A DNA stretch of 64,000 bases from Aphidius gifuensis. Lineage: Eukaryota; Arthropoda; Insecta; Hymenoptera; Braconidae. The position numbers and the translations under genes were made by a program. The notes under the pieces are model-generated. The model was not told the origin of the DNA. It saw nothing but the letters and a program-made list of their open reading frames with translations, and did not search any database. Of the stretch, positions 55,726-64,000 are shown piece by piece (position 1 is the stretch's first letter; every line of letters begins with the position of its first letter). The stretch lies in the NCBI RefSeq assembly GCF_014905175.1, contig NC_057790.1, positions 12,736,469 through 12,800,468 of the forward strand, read 5' to 3'.

Positions 55726-56427
55726 TTAGTTTCTCACCATCCGGAAATTGCGGCTCAAGGTACTAACTCTGTGATTTGGGCGGTCGGCTAATGGCGTTGA
55801 AAACAATATTGTCTCTTCATCATCTTCATCTTCTGAAATGATAGGTGACTTCCAGAAATTGTCATTACCTACAAAATTACGTGGAGTATTTATACCACGG
55901 AGAAACTTTGCAAATTCTTCTTGACCAACAGCATTATGACTTTTACGATAACGTAAAGCATCATTCAATAAATCAACAATATTTGTATTGGGTATTTTAT
56001 TGTTGTTTATACTTATGTGTCCAGATTTATCCCATTTGAAACGCTTATCTATATCCGCAGTGTTAATATGATCAATTAATGCCTTAGCTTTTTGCTGATA
56101 TCGCGGAGGAACACTTTTTATTATATTCTCGACAGGGTACGATGAATCCTCTGTAGTATCATCGATATCTTTATATGTTAATTTTGTATGTGGTCTGTCA
56201 CCATCACTATTAAAAAATAAAAATCGCCTAAATAACTCACGATATTCACTCCATTTTTCAGCATCATTTTTAGAAGAATTTAAAATTTTTGTAAGTTCTT
56301 TATCAAGCCGTGATGTTGGATCCCCCGGTGTTTGGATACTTGTTAATGCATGATTTTCATTTTCAAGCGACTTGAGTTTATTTATAGAATCGTGAGGTAC
56401 GAGGGCCATCTTACGTGTATGCTCCAT
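55726..56427 (-). CDS. Conserved Polinton protein, 233 aa, unknown function
   Basis: Intact. It starts MEHTRKMALVPHDSINKL and has LDKELTKILNSSKNDAEKWS in the first third, a form shared by a protein found next to the integrase in many animal Polintons. It is hydrophilic and largely helical, with no enzyme motif or membrane segment. The C-terminus is acidic (EDEDDEET) then basic. It sits between the small membrane protein and the integrase, 25 nt from the latter. A structural or DNA-associated role is only a guess. Confidence 0.65.
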   Translation of the reverse strand: MEHTRKMALVPHDSINKLKSLENENHALTSIQTPGDPTSRLDKELTKILNSSKNDAEKWSEYRELFRRFLFFNSDGDRPHTKLTYKDIDDTTEDSSYPVENIIKSVPPRYQQKAKALIDHINTADIDKRFKWDKSGHISINNNKIPNTNIVDLLNDALRYRKSHNAVGQEEFAKFLRGINTPRNFVGNDNFWKSPIISEDEDDEETILFSTPLADRPNHRVSTLSRNFRMVRN

Positions 56428-56430
56428 ATT

Positions 56431-56787
56431 TTACGCCAAATTTTTAAATAAAAGATTTATTATAGGCGTAATTAATAAGGCTAAAATACCAATACAATGC
56501 TTTATGATAATTTTCTTTTTAGATGCCCAACTTATTTTTGAAATTAATTGTCTCAAAATTTTCTTATATTTTTTTAGCTTCCTTTTTTCCTTATCTTTTA
56601 TTGGTAAAACCCCTTTCAAATAATTCAAAATGATTTCACAAATACAATGAATAAATTTAGAATCACTGTGTTGAAGTATTGCTCGACGCTGTTTTGGATT
56701 AGCATGAACAAGTGATGTTAATAATATTGTATTTTTCCGATCAAATGGTATTCTCAAAGGCACCCGCTTTGGTGTGTTGTCAGACAT
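56431..56787 (-). CDS. Small Polinton protein with C-terminal hydrophobic tail
   Basis: 118 residues, intact. The motif ANPKQRRAILQHSDSKFIHC, then KGVLPIKDKEKRKLKKYKK, followed by a basic segment and a terminal hydrophobic stretch (IGILALLITPIINLLF) is a recurring small protein in animal Polintons. Its ATG overlaps the ATPase stop by one base (TAATG), which implies coupled expression. The tail could anchor it in a membrane or insert into the capsid. Function unknown. Confidence 0.65.
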   Translation of the reverse strand: MSDNTPKRVPLRIPFDRKNTILLTSLVHANPKQRRAILQHSDSKFIHCICEIILNYLKGVLPIKDKEKRKLKKYKKILRQLISKISWASKKKIIIKHCIGILALLITPIINLLFKNLA

Positions 56788-57465
56788 TATAGATGTACAA
56801 CTGGTAAATTTAAAGATGGATCACTATTATTTATATCACGTACTTGTTTTGGGACATACACATAATTTACAGGGTCACTAGGAAAAATACATGTCCTAAT
56901 ACGAATGTTTTCAGGTGTTGACTGATTCAAATCAATTAATAAGTAACCATGTGGCGCTGATGTAGCATCTAAATAAGCTTCTTGAATAAATTTTGTATTC
57001 AATGGGGATATTTGTCTAGCAAGATGAGAAATTTGAGCTTTGTCACGAGGATTTTTGAAAACAACAATATAATTTGTATTCAAAGAAATTTCCCTATAAA
57101 ATTTTCCCCCATGGAATAAATTTTGTGATAATAATAATACACTTAAATTACGGTGATGTGAACCCTTGGTAAATATATCTAATACAGATGAACCACTACT
57201 ACTTTCACGCATTAAATCATCCATTATGATTAACTTTTTTAATATCATTAAAATCTTTCATGTCTGGTAACCCTTCTTGAAATTCAACATTTTTATATTC
57301 AGTATACACAGGTTGCCATTCGGCGTAATATAGAATAATACGGTCAAATTCAGTATCACATAATCCCGATAATTCTTTTAAGAAACGTTTAGTCCAAACA
57401 CTTTTACCAGCCCCTGACGGTCCTGAAATAATAATTTTAAATGGATGTGTCATTTGCCAAGCCAT
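56787..57465 (-). pseudogene. FtsK/HerA-type genome-packaging ATPase, single frame break
   Basis: I choose the ATG at 57465 (MAWQMTHPFKIIISG) rather than the upstream TTG. Walker A is GPSGAGKS, about 15 residues in. The frame breaks in a run of six A (plus-strand T-run 57235-57240) exactly before Walker B (LIIMDDLM), and the second frame is open to 56787 with SVLLLSQNLFHGG (sensor-like) and a C-terminal part typical of the family. With five A the frame would be continuous, so a one-base homopolymer expansion or sequencing error explains it. In the class this enzyme pumps DNA into the capsid. Confidence 0.85.
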
Positions 57466-57544
57466 GATGATAACTGAAAAAAAATTTGGTGTGGGTGTAT
57501 ATTCAATAAAAACATTAAACAATTCATTTTTATTCAAGATTTAT

Positions 57545-60500
57545 TCATATAACATATTTAGCACGTTTATTTACAGTATTATTACATGTATTATACTCAG
57601 TCGTTAAGTCCCTAGGTCTTTTTTTACTGGTATTATACAGGCTAGTATTATACTCAGTAGTTAAGCCCCCATGTCTTTTTTTACCGCTATTATACATAGT
57701 ATTATAACCATACGGTAATGTATTATTCATGTTAGCCGTAAATTTCCGTTTCGGGCCGGTAACACGTACAATTTTCGATTCTGATATTGTATGTACATCA
57801 TGTTCTTTAGTTCTACGTATTGAGTCACAAGTTACAATAATTTTGTCGTTTTCACCATCAGTTAAAGTCTTAATACTATCATAATTGACTAATTTTTGAG
57901 CATTAACGTCAAGGCGCACACCTTTTGATTTACATACTTTACTTATTGTATTATCAGGTTTTTCAGCAATATAACTATAAAATTTAGGGCCCCCAGAAAT
58001 AAAAGTTTTTATGTAACCACCATCAAGCTCATCAGTGAGATCACCTAAATAATTACCTAATGGCAGTTTATCATTTTCATTCTCAGAAATAAAAACTATA
58101 GAGTCAGTATCAACATACAATACTCGTGACTGAACTTTATCAAGATATTTGTATAATTCTAAGCGCGCATGCGCAGTCGTGAATGCACCTAGAACTGGAT
58201 TAGTTGAGCTATCAGTTCTATCACAACTTTCAACATATTTCCAATTGACAAATAGTGTATCATCATCGATAATAGTTATGCAAGAAACTTTAATATTGGC
58301 ATTTTCAATAATTTTATTAAAATCTTGAATATTTTGAATAATACTGTACATATCCGAAATATTATCCATTGCTAGCCTACCCCAAAGCGAATTCAAGTTA
58401 TTTTTACTAACTTGACGTAAACCAGGATTTTTTTCAATTTTCGTAGGATCTAAATCAATTCCCTCTACTTTACTATAATTATCTATGTATGCTTGTTTTG
58501 ATGCGTCATCAACGCACTCTACAGGCCAACCACTAGCTTCTTGTTTTATTATTAAAAATTTATTTATATAACCTGTAAATAGACCACCAGTTCTAGTTTT
58601 CGGATCATATTGAGTTGTTTTATCCCAATGCCATATTTCTTTTATTTGTAAAATTTTATACCCTTTCTCAACCGCTACTTTCAACTCTTCAGATACCCAA
58701 GTACCAATAAGTGCTCGTTCTGATTCATTATGAGTACAATTTTCTTGATTTAAAGTTAATGTACATGCGTTACAAAGTGGAAAAAATAATTTTTTATGAC
58801 ATCTCATTGGCAATACTGGTATATATAAATCGGGTGGTGGCAAAACTCGACATTTAATTAATCCTATCACATTACTTATGTTATTATCTGGACAAAGCTC
58901 ACGTATATCATCCAGAACAAAAACTTTAGGGTGGCCTAGCGGGTAAATATTTTTCTTCAATCCCGAAGGATAAAGTGATGTGACGTCCACGTAGTATATC
59001 TTTTCAGAACCAGTAACAGTATGTGAGACACAAAAATTTTCAGTTCGCCCACCAAATAAAGCATCGCGAGGCAATATTGCTTCTTTATAAAAATTATTAT
59101 CAATTGTTTTCAAGAAATTCTTCAAATCTACGTTGTTTTGACACATTTTTTTAAAATCACATTCCCAAATAATAATCAATTCATAACCTTTTTTTTTAAA
59201 ATATGCATTTATGTACTCAGTATTCTCGCGCCTCGTTCTAAGCGTTGTATTATCCCCTAAATCTACATCCACATCTTTGATCAATTCAAAACAATCACAA
59301 CCATGATAGTAACAACCTAAAAAAGAGTATATGGTTTTGCCATCTTCTGAAATGCCATCGACCAGATAGGGACCTACTCTACGCTCACGCCCTCTACCAG
59401 CATGAATTATTTTAATCCCTTGAGAATGTTCAAGCCATAGTAGCCATTGTATAGCTATGGTAGATTGCATGTCACCTAACCTATATCCATTCTTGGGAAT
59501 CAGTGCTACCTCATTCTCTTTTAAATAATTTCTACGATAAATTAATAAACTAGTCGATGCAGCAGTTAAAGCTTCGGTGAATGGGCAAACATTCCCTACT
59601 TGCATCATTAATTTTCTATATGTAATACACGCCTTCTTAAGTAATTCTACATCAGATTTACAATACATCGCCATTTCTCGTTTAAAATCAAATGGTGGGC
59701 CCTGAAGTCGTTCATTATACCATTTATCAAATTCTTGTTGTTTTTCAATAGTCAGCGCGCGCACACCAAAGTCTTCTTTAGGTGGCAAAGGGCCAATATA
59801 ATTTTGATTTTCTGGTTTATTGAAGAAAAAAGGAAAAAAACCCTTAGTCAATTCGTTGATTCCAAAAGCTTTTGGTAGCGCACTTAATGGCATGGAAAAA
59901 TAATTCAGTGAGTCTATAAATTTGACGTTATCGAAAGATATTAATGTAAGTCTAGTTCCTTTAACAATTGTTTGAATATTTGTTATTGGTACTCTCTTGA
60001 TTATTTCACGTAAGACAAATTGAGCATCATAGCCAGCGCCATTATGAGCTATACAAATTAATTTTGAGTATCTTGATTTTGACTTTAAAACTAAATCAAC
60101 AAATTTTTCCATGGCATCATCACCCTGATGTGTAAATTCGTGCGTCTCACTACAATGACAATTTTCTGTACCGTCTGACTCCGAACAAATTTCACACACT
60201 ATTTGCGCACAAAAATAATTGACGATATGCATTTTTAATTGTTTATTATTTTTATATGATCTCAGCTCAGACCGTGTTTCAAAATCAAAAAATAAAAATC
60301 CGTTAACTTTTTTATCTTTACGAGGCCCCTGTTTTATCGGCCGTGGCTTCATATAACACAGGTGGTTTGGTTGTTTAGGGTCTTGACAGGGTGCACAATA
60401 ATAATAACCACACAAATGTTCACTGTCACGGACGTAGACTTTACGACAAATATTACATTTTTTAATTCGATTACAAACTGAAAAATTTTTTGAATACGAG

Positions 60501-61810
60501 TCTGGTCGTAAATGTTTTTCATAACACTGTTCACTATAAAATACTCGATTACATATTAAACATTTTTTAAAATCATCATCATTACTGTTATTGATTTTAC
60601 ATGCCGGGAAATTTAAGCACTTGTCACATTTTGTCCAACATTGTTTATGATATTCATTTTTTGTAAACCCGATACGACACCAATCACACCAGAATTTTAT
60701 ATTTGTAGCCATAAATACATGCATATATTTTATAGGCGCGAAATGTTTGTCATCAGGATAATACACAATATTCAAAATTTTCATATTATCACGCGGAACA
60801 CCACGATTGAGTAAAGTTTTTTTACCATCAAAAAAAATTGTATGACTATCATTAATATCGAAATTCCAGATAACTAATGCGGCAGATTCAGTAACTAAAT
60901 AATTTTGAAATAAAATTATTTCATTGATCCCACACCCGCCAGGGGGCACACTAATGTTAGCTTTTTGACAAAGTTCGAGACCCAGCTTTTTACCAGCAAC
61001 TATAGTTCTTTTCTTTTTTCTTATTGATAAACACGTTACAATAGAACGTGGCAAACATAAATATAGATTATCGTGGTTCAGTTCCAGAGCACCACGAGCC
61101 TTTTGTACCACTTGGTGCGGGACACTACCACCACTCGTTGATTTTAATACAACCAAGTCAATAGTAAATAGATCGTTGGCTTGCACTGGATCATTACTTT
61201 GACAAATGCTACTTACAATCTCCCATAACCGTTCAAATGTAAAATTATTGGCAGGTGTCAAGTGAGTATGCGCCTCAGAGTTCATAGAAAGGGTTTTGAA
61301 ACTGAGAATAACTCGATCACGCGCATTATTTGAATAATTTCTGATCAGCTTGTATACTTCTGCAAATGCTTCTTCAATCCATGTTTCAACTACAGTATTT
61401 TCCGGTATTTCTTTCACTTTAAAATTTATTAAATGTTCATTTAAATTATATTTTGCCACAAATGTCTGTGTTTCATCAACAATATCTATACGCTGAAAAT
61501 TATTATCACTACCACCACCACCTGTTTGTAAAATTTCACTTAAATGATGTTGTTGTAATGGTGATTGCATGATTCGATTTATTATACCCATATCGATAAA
61601 ATTATCATCAACTTCAACATCATCCAAAAGAGGTTGTTGTTGTAAAACTTCAGATTCTTGTGGCACACGTAAATGCTGATCCAAATGCTCTTGTTGTAAC
61701 CGTGGATCTATAATATTGTTCGTTAAACTACCATCGACTAGACTATCAATAAAAAACTCACACTCTGCACTGTTATCAACTCCAACATCATCATCTAAAA
61801 CACGCTCCAT
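57545..61810 (-). CDS. polB: Protein-primed family B DNA polymerase
   Basis: 1421 residues, fully open. The 3'-5' exonuclease motifs are FFDFET (about 511), AHNGAGYDAQF (about 590) and YCKSDVELL (about 715). The polymerase motifs are DVTSLYPSG (A, about 942), NNLNSLWGR (B, about 1138) and YVDTDSIVF (C, about 1233), the set of adenovirus/Polinton pPolBs that start from a terminal protein. Residues of about 375-490 hold several Cys/His pairs (CDWC, CDKC, CLIC, CNIC, CAPC), probably zinc-binding. The N-terminal 100 residues are Gln/Asp-rich. The stop lies 7 nt before the ATPase reading frame. Intactness over 4.2 kb suggests recent integration or constraint. Confidence 0.96.
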   Translation of the reverse strand: MERVLDDDVGVDNSAECEFFIDSLVDGSLTNNIIDPRLQQEHLDQHLRVPQESEVLQQQPLLDDVEVDDNFIDMGIINRIMQSPLQQHHLSEILQTGGGGSDNNFQRIDIVDETQTFVAKYNLNEHLINFKVKEIPENTVVETWIEEAFAEVYKLIRNYSNNARDRVILSFKTLSMNSEAHTHLTPANNFTFERLWEIVSSICQSNDPVQANDLFTIDLVVLKSTSGGSVPHQVVQKARGALELNHDNLYLCLPRSIVTCLSIRKKKRTIVAGKKLGLELCQKANISVPPGGCGINEIILFQNYLVTESAALVIWNFDINDSHTIFFDGKKTLLNRGVPRDNMKILNIVYYPDDKHFAPIKYMHVFMATNIKFWCDWCRIGFTKNEYHKQCWTKCDKCLNFPACKINNSNDDDFKKCLICNRVFYSEQCYEKHLRPDSYSKNFSVCNRIKKCNICRKVYVRDSEHLCGYYYCAPCQDPKQPNHLCYMKPRPIKQGPRKDKKVNGFLFFDFETRSELRSYKNNKQLKMHIVNYFCAQIVCEICSESDGTENCHCSETHEFTHQGDDAMEKFVDLVLKSKSRYSKLICIAHNGAGYDAQFVLREIIKRVPITNIQTIVKGTRLTLISFDNVKFIDSLNYFSMPLSALPKAFGINELTKGFFPFFFNKPENQNYIGPLPPKEDFGVRALTIEKQQEFDKWYNERLQGPPFDFKREMAMYCKSDVELLKKACITYRKLMMQVGNVCPFTEALTAASTSLLIYRRNYLKENEVALIPKNGYRLGDMQSTIAIQWLLWLEHSQGIKIIHAGRGRERRVGPYLVDGISEDGKTIYSFLGCYYHGCDCFELIKDVDVDLGDNTTLRTRRENTEYINAYFKKKGYELIIIWECDFKKMCQNNVDLKNFLKTIDNNFYKEAILPRDALFGGRTENFCVSHTVTGSEKIYYVDVTSLYPSGLKKNIYPLGHPKVFVLDDIRELCPDNNISNVIGLIKCRVLPPPDLYIPVLPMRCHKKLFFPLCNACTLTLNQENCTHNESERALIGTWVSEELKVAVEKGYKILQIKEIWHWDKTTQYDPKTRTGGLFTGYINKFLIIKQEASGWPVECVDDASKQAYIDNYSKVEGIDLDPTKIEKNPGLRQVSKNNLNSLWGRLAMDNISDMYSIIQNIQDFNKIIENANIKVSCITIIDDDTLFVNWKYVESCDRTDSSTNPVLGAFTTAHARLELYKYLDKVQSRVLYVDTDSIVFISENENDKLPLGNYLGDLTDELDGGYIKTFISGGPKFYSYIAEKPDNTISKVCKSKGVRLDVNAQKLVNYDSIKTLTDGENDKIIVTCDSIRRTKEHDVHTISESKIVRVTGPKRKFTANMNNTLPYGYNTMYNSGKKRHGGLTTEYNTSLYNTSKKRPRDLTTEYNTCNNTVNKRAKYVI

Positions 61811-62284
61811 TTTTTAGCAACAACTTGAAAAAAAGATCTTCACACTACAGTGGTCACCGCAAAACTGATTTTTTTTTTTTCTAAATTCACCTGTTTCGTA
61901 AAATATTTTACCCGACAAAATTGAAAATTTTTCTGGCCCTCTAGTGTGAAAAAAATATAACAAAAGAAATAACGAATTTTTTTTTTTTTTCTAAACAAAA
62001 TTATATTTGATAGCTGTAAAAAGAAAACAAAAAATATGATGGGTAACCTGAAAAGTTTTTAACAATAACAAATATATCTGTAAAAAGAAGACAAAAGGAA
62101 AAAGGTATACAAAATTTTTATTTATTTATTTATTTATTAATTTTTTTTTTTTTTTTTTGCGATACAATAATACCTGTAAAAAAAGACATACAAACAATTT
62201 ATTTATTTATTTATTTTTTCATTATTAATTTATTTATTTTTTCTATACAATAATACCTGTAAAAAAGACATAAAAACAATTTAT
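61811..62284. repeat. AT-rich intergenic repeat (ATACCTGTAAAAAAGACATA unit)
   Basis: Between the spliced CxxC gene and polB. A unit with ATACAATAATACCTGTAAAA, then AAGACATA.AAACAATTTATT, occurs at about 62160-62222 and 62240-62300, with a weaker copy near 62060. The stretch next to polB (61811-61900) has no clear TATA. No gene. Confidence 0.5.
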
Positions 62285-64000
62285 TTATTTATTAATTTTT
62301 TTTTTATTATTATTATTATTATCTATTAATTGGGCACAGCCTTTACAATGACCAAATTCATTTACAATTGGTTTTCCACAGCAGAGATCACATTTAGTTT
62401 TGTTTAGTGATTCTTCGAGCTCACGGATTTGGTTTTGTAAACATTTTATTTTATCATCTACAAGTTGTTGTCGTTTTTCAAAAATTGGATTGGGTATTGG
62501 TGATGGTTGTGGGATATGTGGTTGTTCCCCCATCTGCCATTTTTCATGACAGCCTTTACAAAATTGACGATATGGCGTTGCTGCTTTATTTGGGCATTGA
62601 TAACCCTCGCAGTCAACGCAGAAATCTGTAATATCTACAGACTCATTTTTTGGCTTTGAAGACCCTGCTTTAGGGTGATATTGATGTTCTTCGTCATATT
62701 TTTCAGCAACATTATTCTCATTCATAATAGTGGGGGGGTCTGAAGGCGATGATGACGACCCTGATGACGATAATGACGACCCCGATGACGATGATGACGA
62801 CCCCGATGACGATGATGATGACCCCGATGACGATGATGATGACGAAGACGTCGACGATTGGCTCAATATAACCACGTCATCTACCATACAAAAAATATAT
62901 ATGATTAATATTATTATCATTTTTTTTTTTATATTTTAAAATTTTATTTATTTATTTATAAAATATTTACCTTCATCATCATCTACGGTTATTATTTTTT
63001 TGCCGTGTTTCCCGGATCGAATAGGTAATACTGGATCCTCTTTTTCAGTATTGTCATCTTTACTGTGTTCTGTAATAAAAAATATATTTTATTATTATTA
63101 TTATTATTACCATAAAATTTTTTCTATATATTTATTTTATAAAATATTTACCTTTTTGTTTTTTAGAATTCATTGTAATTCGTTTAGTTGGTGGTAATAT
63201 TTTCACCGACGTAATTGTAGGTTTTTTAATTTCTGAATACGTTATTTCTTTAAGTCCATTTTCTTCAAGAGCACTTTGTTCTAGATCTGTAACATAAAAT
63301 TATTATTATCATTATTATCATTATCATTATTATTATTTTATAACATTCTATAACGCGTAAAAATATTATGAACAAAAAATATTTCACCTGCAAAAAACTT
63401 AGCCAACTCCTCATCAACTGGTTCATTTTCTTGTATCTCCAACTGTGCAATGGCAAACAGTTCCGCCGCTGTTGGATATTTGTGGGCTGTGTTAGCCATG
63501 TCATTTTTTTTTTCAACAGGTACATTTTCCCGTTCAGTCTCATCAACCGGGATTTCATTGTTTATCACAATTTCGTCAACGGGCATTTCAATGTCTATAA
63601 AAAGTATTGAAAAATTATTTATGGAAAATTTATTTGTTGAAAAAAGTATTAAAAATTTTTTTTTTATTGAAAATTTATTTGTTGAAAAAAAAGTATTGAA
63701 AATTTATTTATGGAAAATTTATTTGTTGAAAAAAAAGTATTAAAAAAAATTTTTTTATTGAAAATTTATTTGTTGAAAAAAAGTATTGAAAATTTTTTTT
63801 TTATTGAAAATTTATTTTATTTATTAGTTAAGAAAAAAGTATCATTGAAAATTTATTTACCTAAAAACATCATATCATCCTCATCAGCCTTCTCAAAATC
63901 CTTCACCACATCTTCACACTGTATAGAACTTTTTTTATGTGTAACACTTTTTTCACTTTTATCATGAACTCGTTGTATAATCTTTTTGAACTGTATTTCT
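62285..64000 (-). CDS. Spliced acidic/Ser-rich protein with CxxC zinc motifs, 5' end outside window
   Basis: Exons join in one frame, all by phase-1 introns: 64000(partial)-63861, 63594-63389, 63286-63152, 63069-62971, 62880-62285. Every donor is GTAAAT or GTGAAA and every acceptor ends AG. Introns are 82-266 nt. The protein is acidic at first (KADEDDMMFL; VDEIVINNEIPVDETE), then has a serine/proline/glycine tract near the start of the last exon. It ends in paired motifs CVDC...CPN...FCKGC and CDLC...CKGC separated by a short coiled coil, closing with an Asn/Lys tail. I do not recognise the family. Introns are unusual for the neighbouring intronless genes. The gene may be a Polinton gene expressed from the host nucleus, or a gene beside the element. 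Confidence 0.6.
63598..63858. repeat. Tandem array inside the first visible intron of the CxxC gene
   Basis: A unit of about 30-55 bp, TATTGAAAATTTATTTGTTG followed by AAAAAAAG, is repeated four to five times and fills most of the intron. Reading frames over it are artefacts of the array. Confidence 0.6.

Larger units (their letters stand above)
47228..64000 (-). mobile_element. Polinton/Maverick (adintovirus-like) element, right end outside window
   Basis: All genes are on one strand and tightly packed. The element has the defining combination: protein-primed polB, packaging ATPase, retroviral-type integrase, adenain-type protease, double-jelly-roll major capsid, penton-like minor capsid and pVI-like protein. 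The extra genes are an IAP and a baculovirus-F-type envelope protein. Neighbouring genes overlap by 1-4 nt (ATPase/small protein, integrase/penton), as in viral operon-like layouts. At least 16.8 kb lies in the window, within the usual 15-25 kb for the class. Termini and the expected 5-6 bp TSD were not found. Confidence 0.85.

Noticed and set aside
57217..57248. Programmed ribosomal frameshift in the ATPase
   Set aside because: The A-run needs a +1 (or -2) shift, not the usual -1 at an X XXY YYZ site in phase. A one-base homopolymer change explains it more simply.
62730..62939. Asp/Pro-rich plus-strand protein (DDDDPDDDD)
   Set aside because: It is the antisense of the serine tract in the spliced minus-strand gene.

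Overview
This is an AT-rich eukaryotic window, most likely from an insect. The splice-type introns, dense TIR elements, a P-element/THAP transposase remnant, a tnp2-type transposase and a baculovirus-like IAP and F protein all fit an arthropod. A parasitoid hymenopteran is a guess. I see no ordinary host housekeeping gene. The window is two things: about 47 kb of nested DNA transposons, and from about 47.2 kb to the right edge a Polinton/Maverick (adintovirus-like) element.

1-21 kb: nested MITEs. A 3411-5734 segment recurs, inverted, at 13478-18117. Each arm has insertions the other lacks, so several elements can be bounded to the base with empty sites and target-site duplications (TSDs). Many elements have cores made of simple, self-complementary tandem words (TATATGGTTG, CAGAATATGGC, TCCGGATTT, AGAATCTGGC).

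21-26 kb: a 4.85 kb element (21111-25963) with CCCTGGTG...CACCAGGG ends and a GT TSD. It carries a tnp2 (EnSpm/CACTA/Mirage-type) transposase broken by one stop codon, and an opposing BEN-like reading frame. It is the likely autonomous relative of the CCCTGG MITEs elsewhere in the window.

26-46 kb: further MITEs, including a GACACA-array element with an 8-bp TSD nested in a larger palindrome and two TA-flanked elements. There are three degenerate tRNA-like units, a small two-exon J-domain/polyglutamine gene, and a decayed THAP/P-element transposase in pieces over about 10 kb, one piece split by a 2.08 kb TIR element.

46.3-64 kb: the Polinton. Every gene lies on the minus strand. In transcription order they are: a five-exon (or longer) acidic/serine-rich CxxC gene running off the right edge; protein-primed DNA polymerase B; FtsK/HerA packaging ATPase; a small membrane-anchored protein; a 233-residue conserved protein; retroviral-type integrase with chromodomain; penton-like minor capsid protein; basic pVI-like protein; double-jelly-roll major capsid protein; adenain-like protease; an IAP with two BIRs and a RING; a baculovirus-F-type envelope fusion protein; and an unrecognised protein of about 258 residues. 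Polymerase, major capsid, protease, IAP and F are open. ATPase, penton and the last gene each have a single frame break. The integrase is clearly dead: five lesions plus replacement of a catalytic Asp. The gene set amounts to replication, packaging, capsid, envelope and anti-apoptosis functions, so this copy looks like an endogenised, enveloped virus-like Polinton rather than a minimal transposon. Neither terminal inverted repeat was found; the right one must lie outside the window.
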